Part shown: one piece after another, positions 62,491 to 64,000 of the stretch
How the letters are laid out: each line of letters opens with the position of its first letter
How positions within the stretch are numbered: the first letter of the stretch is position 1
NCBI RefSeq assembly: GCF_017311165.1
Contig: NZ_CP062973.1
Span: 1,240,001-1,304,000, forward strand
DNA length: 64,000 bases
Reading direction: 5' to 3'
Origin: Psychroflexus sp. ALD_RP9
Lineage (GTDB): Bacteria > Bacteroidota > Bacteroidia > Flavobacteriales > Flavobacteriaceae
The notes under the pieces: generated by a model
Told to the model about the DNA's origin: nothing
The model's input: the letters and a program-made list of their open reading frames with translations, nothing else
The model's database searches: none
Made by a program: the position numbers and the translations under genes

Positions 62491-62515
62491 GGCACCAGTT
62501 TTCTGGTGCCTTTTT
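62491..62515 (+). terminator. Rho-independent terminator
   Basis: An 8-bp perfect GC-rich stem (GGCACCAG with CTGGTGCC) has a TTTT loop and is followed by five T. It ends the transcript of the small membrane protein gene, in the convergent gap with the ABC-F gene. Confidence 0.9.
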
Positions 62516-62522
62516 AGTTAAT

Positions 62523-64000
62523 TTAGGCATCCATCTTCATAGAAATTTCAAACCATTTTTCGGTTTTTTGGTCAATTTTATCGCTGATGTCTTGAAGCTT
62601 GATGGAGTTTTCTTTAATTTCTTCTGGACTTAAGTCGTTTAGAAATTTTGCTTCCAGTTGCTCTTTTTCGCGCTCCAGTTTTTTGATATCACTTTCCAGC
62701 CGTTTGTATTCTTTTTGCTCTTGATAACTTAGTTTAGCCGTTGTTGCTGTTTTTTGAGTAACTTCAGTTGGTACCGAAGTTTTTTCACTAGGTTGTGCAT
62801 ATTTTTCGTTTTGTTCTAATTGCTTGATGGCGCGATAATCTGAATAATTTCCGGGGAAGTCTGTAATTTTTCTATCACCAAATACAAATAAGTGGTCTAC
62901 AATTTTATCCATAAAATAGCGGTCGTGAGAAACCACAATTAAGCAACCTGGGTAATCGAGTAAAAATTGTTCTAAAACGTTTAAGGTAATTATGTCGAGG
63001 TCGTTTGTTGGTTCGTCAAGAATTAAAAAGTTAGGATTTTGAATTAAAACGGTACATAAATAAAGTCGTTTTTTTTCGCCACCACTAAGCTTTTCTACAA
63101 AATCGTATTGCTTTTTTCGGTCGAATAAAAACTGCTCGAGCAATTGTTGAGCTGAAATTTTTCGGCCTTTTTTTAATGGAATATAATCGCCATACTCTCG
63201 TATTACATCAATTACTTTTTGTTGTGGTTTAGGTTTGATACCGCTTTGTGTATAATAGCCAATTTTAATGGTTTCACCAATAACTACTTTTCCTGAGTCT
63301 GGATTGTTTTTCCCGGTAACAATATTTAGAAAAGTTGATTTTCCTGTACCATTTTTACCAATAATGCCGATGCGTTCGCCACGTTTAAATACATAATCGA
63401 AATTTTGGAACAAGACTTTGTCGTTATAAGCTTTAGAAATTTTATGTAATTCAATGACCTTAGAACCTAAACGTTCCATGTTAATTTCCAGATTAACTTT
63501 GTGATCTTTACGGCGGCTAGTTGCTCTATCTTTAATGTCCTGAAAATTTTCGATACGTGATTTAGATTTGGTTGTTCTTGCTTTAGGTTGCCGTCGCATC
63601 CATTCTAGTTCAGATTTGTAGAGTTGTTTTGCTTTAGCAAGATTAGTGGCTTCTGTTTCCATCCGATTGGCACGATGCTCGACATAATAAGCGTAATTAC
63701 CTTTGTAAGGGAAAAGTTGCTGTTGGTCGAGCTCAATAATATGGTTGCAAACGCGATCTAAAAAATAGCGATCGTGCGTTACCATAAACAAGGTAAGCGA
63801 ACTTGATTTAAGGTAATCTTCAAGCCACTCTATCATTTCTAAATCTAAATGGTTAGTTGGTTCATCAAGTATTAATAAATCAGGTTGATTTAAAATTAAA
63901 TTAGCCAATGCTAAACGTTTACGTTGGCCGCCAGATAAATCGCTTATTTTTTGGTCTAGATTGTTTAACTTTAATTTACTAAGAATTTGTTTATAATCTG
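62523..64000 (-). CDS. ABC-F family ATPase (Uup-like), 5' end outside window
   Basis: The frame runs from the stop at 62523 to the window edge without a stop, about 490 residues. The visible part starts inside the first ATPase domain. Its signature 'DLSGGQRKRLALANLIL' and Walker B 'LLILDEPTNHLD' are present. The inter-domain linker ('YKSELEWMRRQPKARTTKSKSRIENFQD') follows, then a complete second domain with Walker A 'GIIGKNGTGKSTFLN', 'LSGGEKKRLYLCTV' and 'LILDEPTNDLD'. A C-terminal coiled coil ('KEYKRLESDIKKLEREKEQLEAKFLN') points to the Uup group. There are no TM segments. ABC-F proteins act on ribosomes or nucleic-acid structures. Confidence 0.92.
   Translation of the reverse strand, partial: DYKQILSKLKLNNLDQKISDLSGGQRKRLALANLILNQPDLLILDEPTNHLDLEMIEWLEDYLKSSSLTLFMVTHDRYFLDRVCNHIIELDQQQLFPYKGNYAYYVEHRANRMETEATNLAKAKQLYKSELEWMRRQPKARTTKSKSRIENFQDIKDRATSRRKDHKVNLEINMERLGSKVIELHKISKAYNDKVLFQNFDYVFKRGERIGIIGKNGTGKSTFLNIVTGKNNPDSGKVVIGETIKIGYYTQSGIKPKPQQKVIDVIREYGDYIPLKKGRKISAQQLLEQFLFDRKKQYDFVEKLSGGEKKRLYLCTVLIQNPNFLILDEPTNDLDIITLNVLEQFLLDYPGCLIVVSHDRYFMDKIVDHLFVFGDRKITDFPGNYSDYRAIKQLEQNEKYAQPSEKTSVPTEVTQKTATTAKLSYQEQKEYKRLESDIKKLEREKEQLEAKFLNDLSPEEIKENSIKLQDISDKIDQKTEKWFEISMKMDA

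Noticed and set aside
1..64000. tRNA, rRNA, CRISPR, transposase, integrase or phage genes
   Set aside because: Looked for on both strands by reading; none was found.

Overview
The window comes from an AT-rich chromosome of a member of the Bacteroidota, almost certainly a marine Flavobacteriaceae. Four lines of evidence support this. There are several secreted proteins ending in type IX secretion system (T9SS) type A sorting domains, plus a PorZ-like T9SS component. Most intergenic regions carry the Bacteroidota -7 promoter element TAnnTTTG, twice with TTG exactly 19 bp upstream. Shine-Dalgarno sites are scarce. Typical flavobacterial neighbourhoods are present (porZ-recO, DUF4286-rsmA-mgtE, rnhB next to a Porin_10 gene, DUF2795-secA).

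Region 1 (1-12.7 kb) is a beta-1,3/1,6-glucan (laminarin) utilisation locus. It starts with the last residues of a GH16 laminarinase, followed by a GH149-type beta-1,3-glucan phosphorylase, a GH17 lipoprotein, a GH30 lipoprotein, a 12-TM GPH-family sugar symporter fused to a C-terminal GH17 domain, a second signal-less GH17, a secreted carbohydrate-binding T9SS protein and a LacI-type regulator. Envelope enzymes would debranch and shorten laminarin, the symporter would import oligosaccharides, and cytoplasmic GH17 domains plus the phosphorylase would turn them into glucose 1-phosphate and glucose. No SusC/SusD pair lies inside the window.

Region 2 (12.7-20.5 kb) holds a short ssb, an orphan membrane protein, serS, a serine hydrolase, phenylalanine 4-hydroxylase (phhA) and a zinc metalloprotease. 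Upstream of phhA is what looks like a complete transcription attenuator: a 22-codon leader ORF with five consecutive Tyr codons, an antiterminator and a terminator. Tyrosine is the product of PhhA. The convergent gap between the orphan protein and serS holds four palindromic motifs phased at exactly 22 bp.

Region 3 (20.5-31.5 kb) has two very large T9SS cell-surface proteins (1692 and 1542 aa). Their unrelated N-terminal halves (PA14/LamG versus glycine-rich/DUF11) are joined to an almost identical 2.17-kb 3' half. An outer-membrane barrel gene follows.

Region 4 (31.5-64 kb) is mostly housekeeping: gdhA, porZ, recO, lysS, a 2-hydroxyacid dehydrogenase, lspA, a small T9SS protein with a broken gene before it, a GNAT acetyltransferase with an aspartokinase, fbp, a TPR protein, DUF4286, rsmA, mgtE, a thioesterase, lipB, a large beta-propeller lipoprotein, rnhB, a Porin_10 barrel, a glycosyltransferase, small membrane proteins, secA, DUF2795, a PduO-type cobalamin adenosyltransferase with a 57-aa membrane protein before it, a methyltransferase, and an ABC-F ATPase cut by the window end. 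I saw no tRNA, rRNA, CRISPR array, insertion sequence or prophage.
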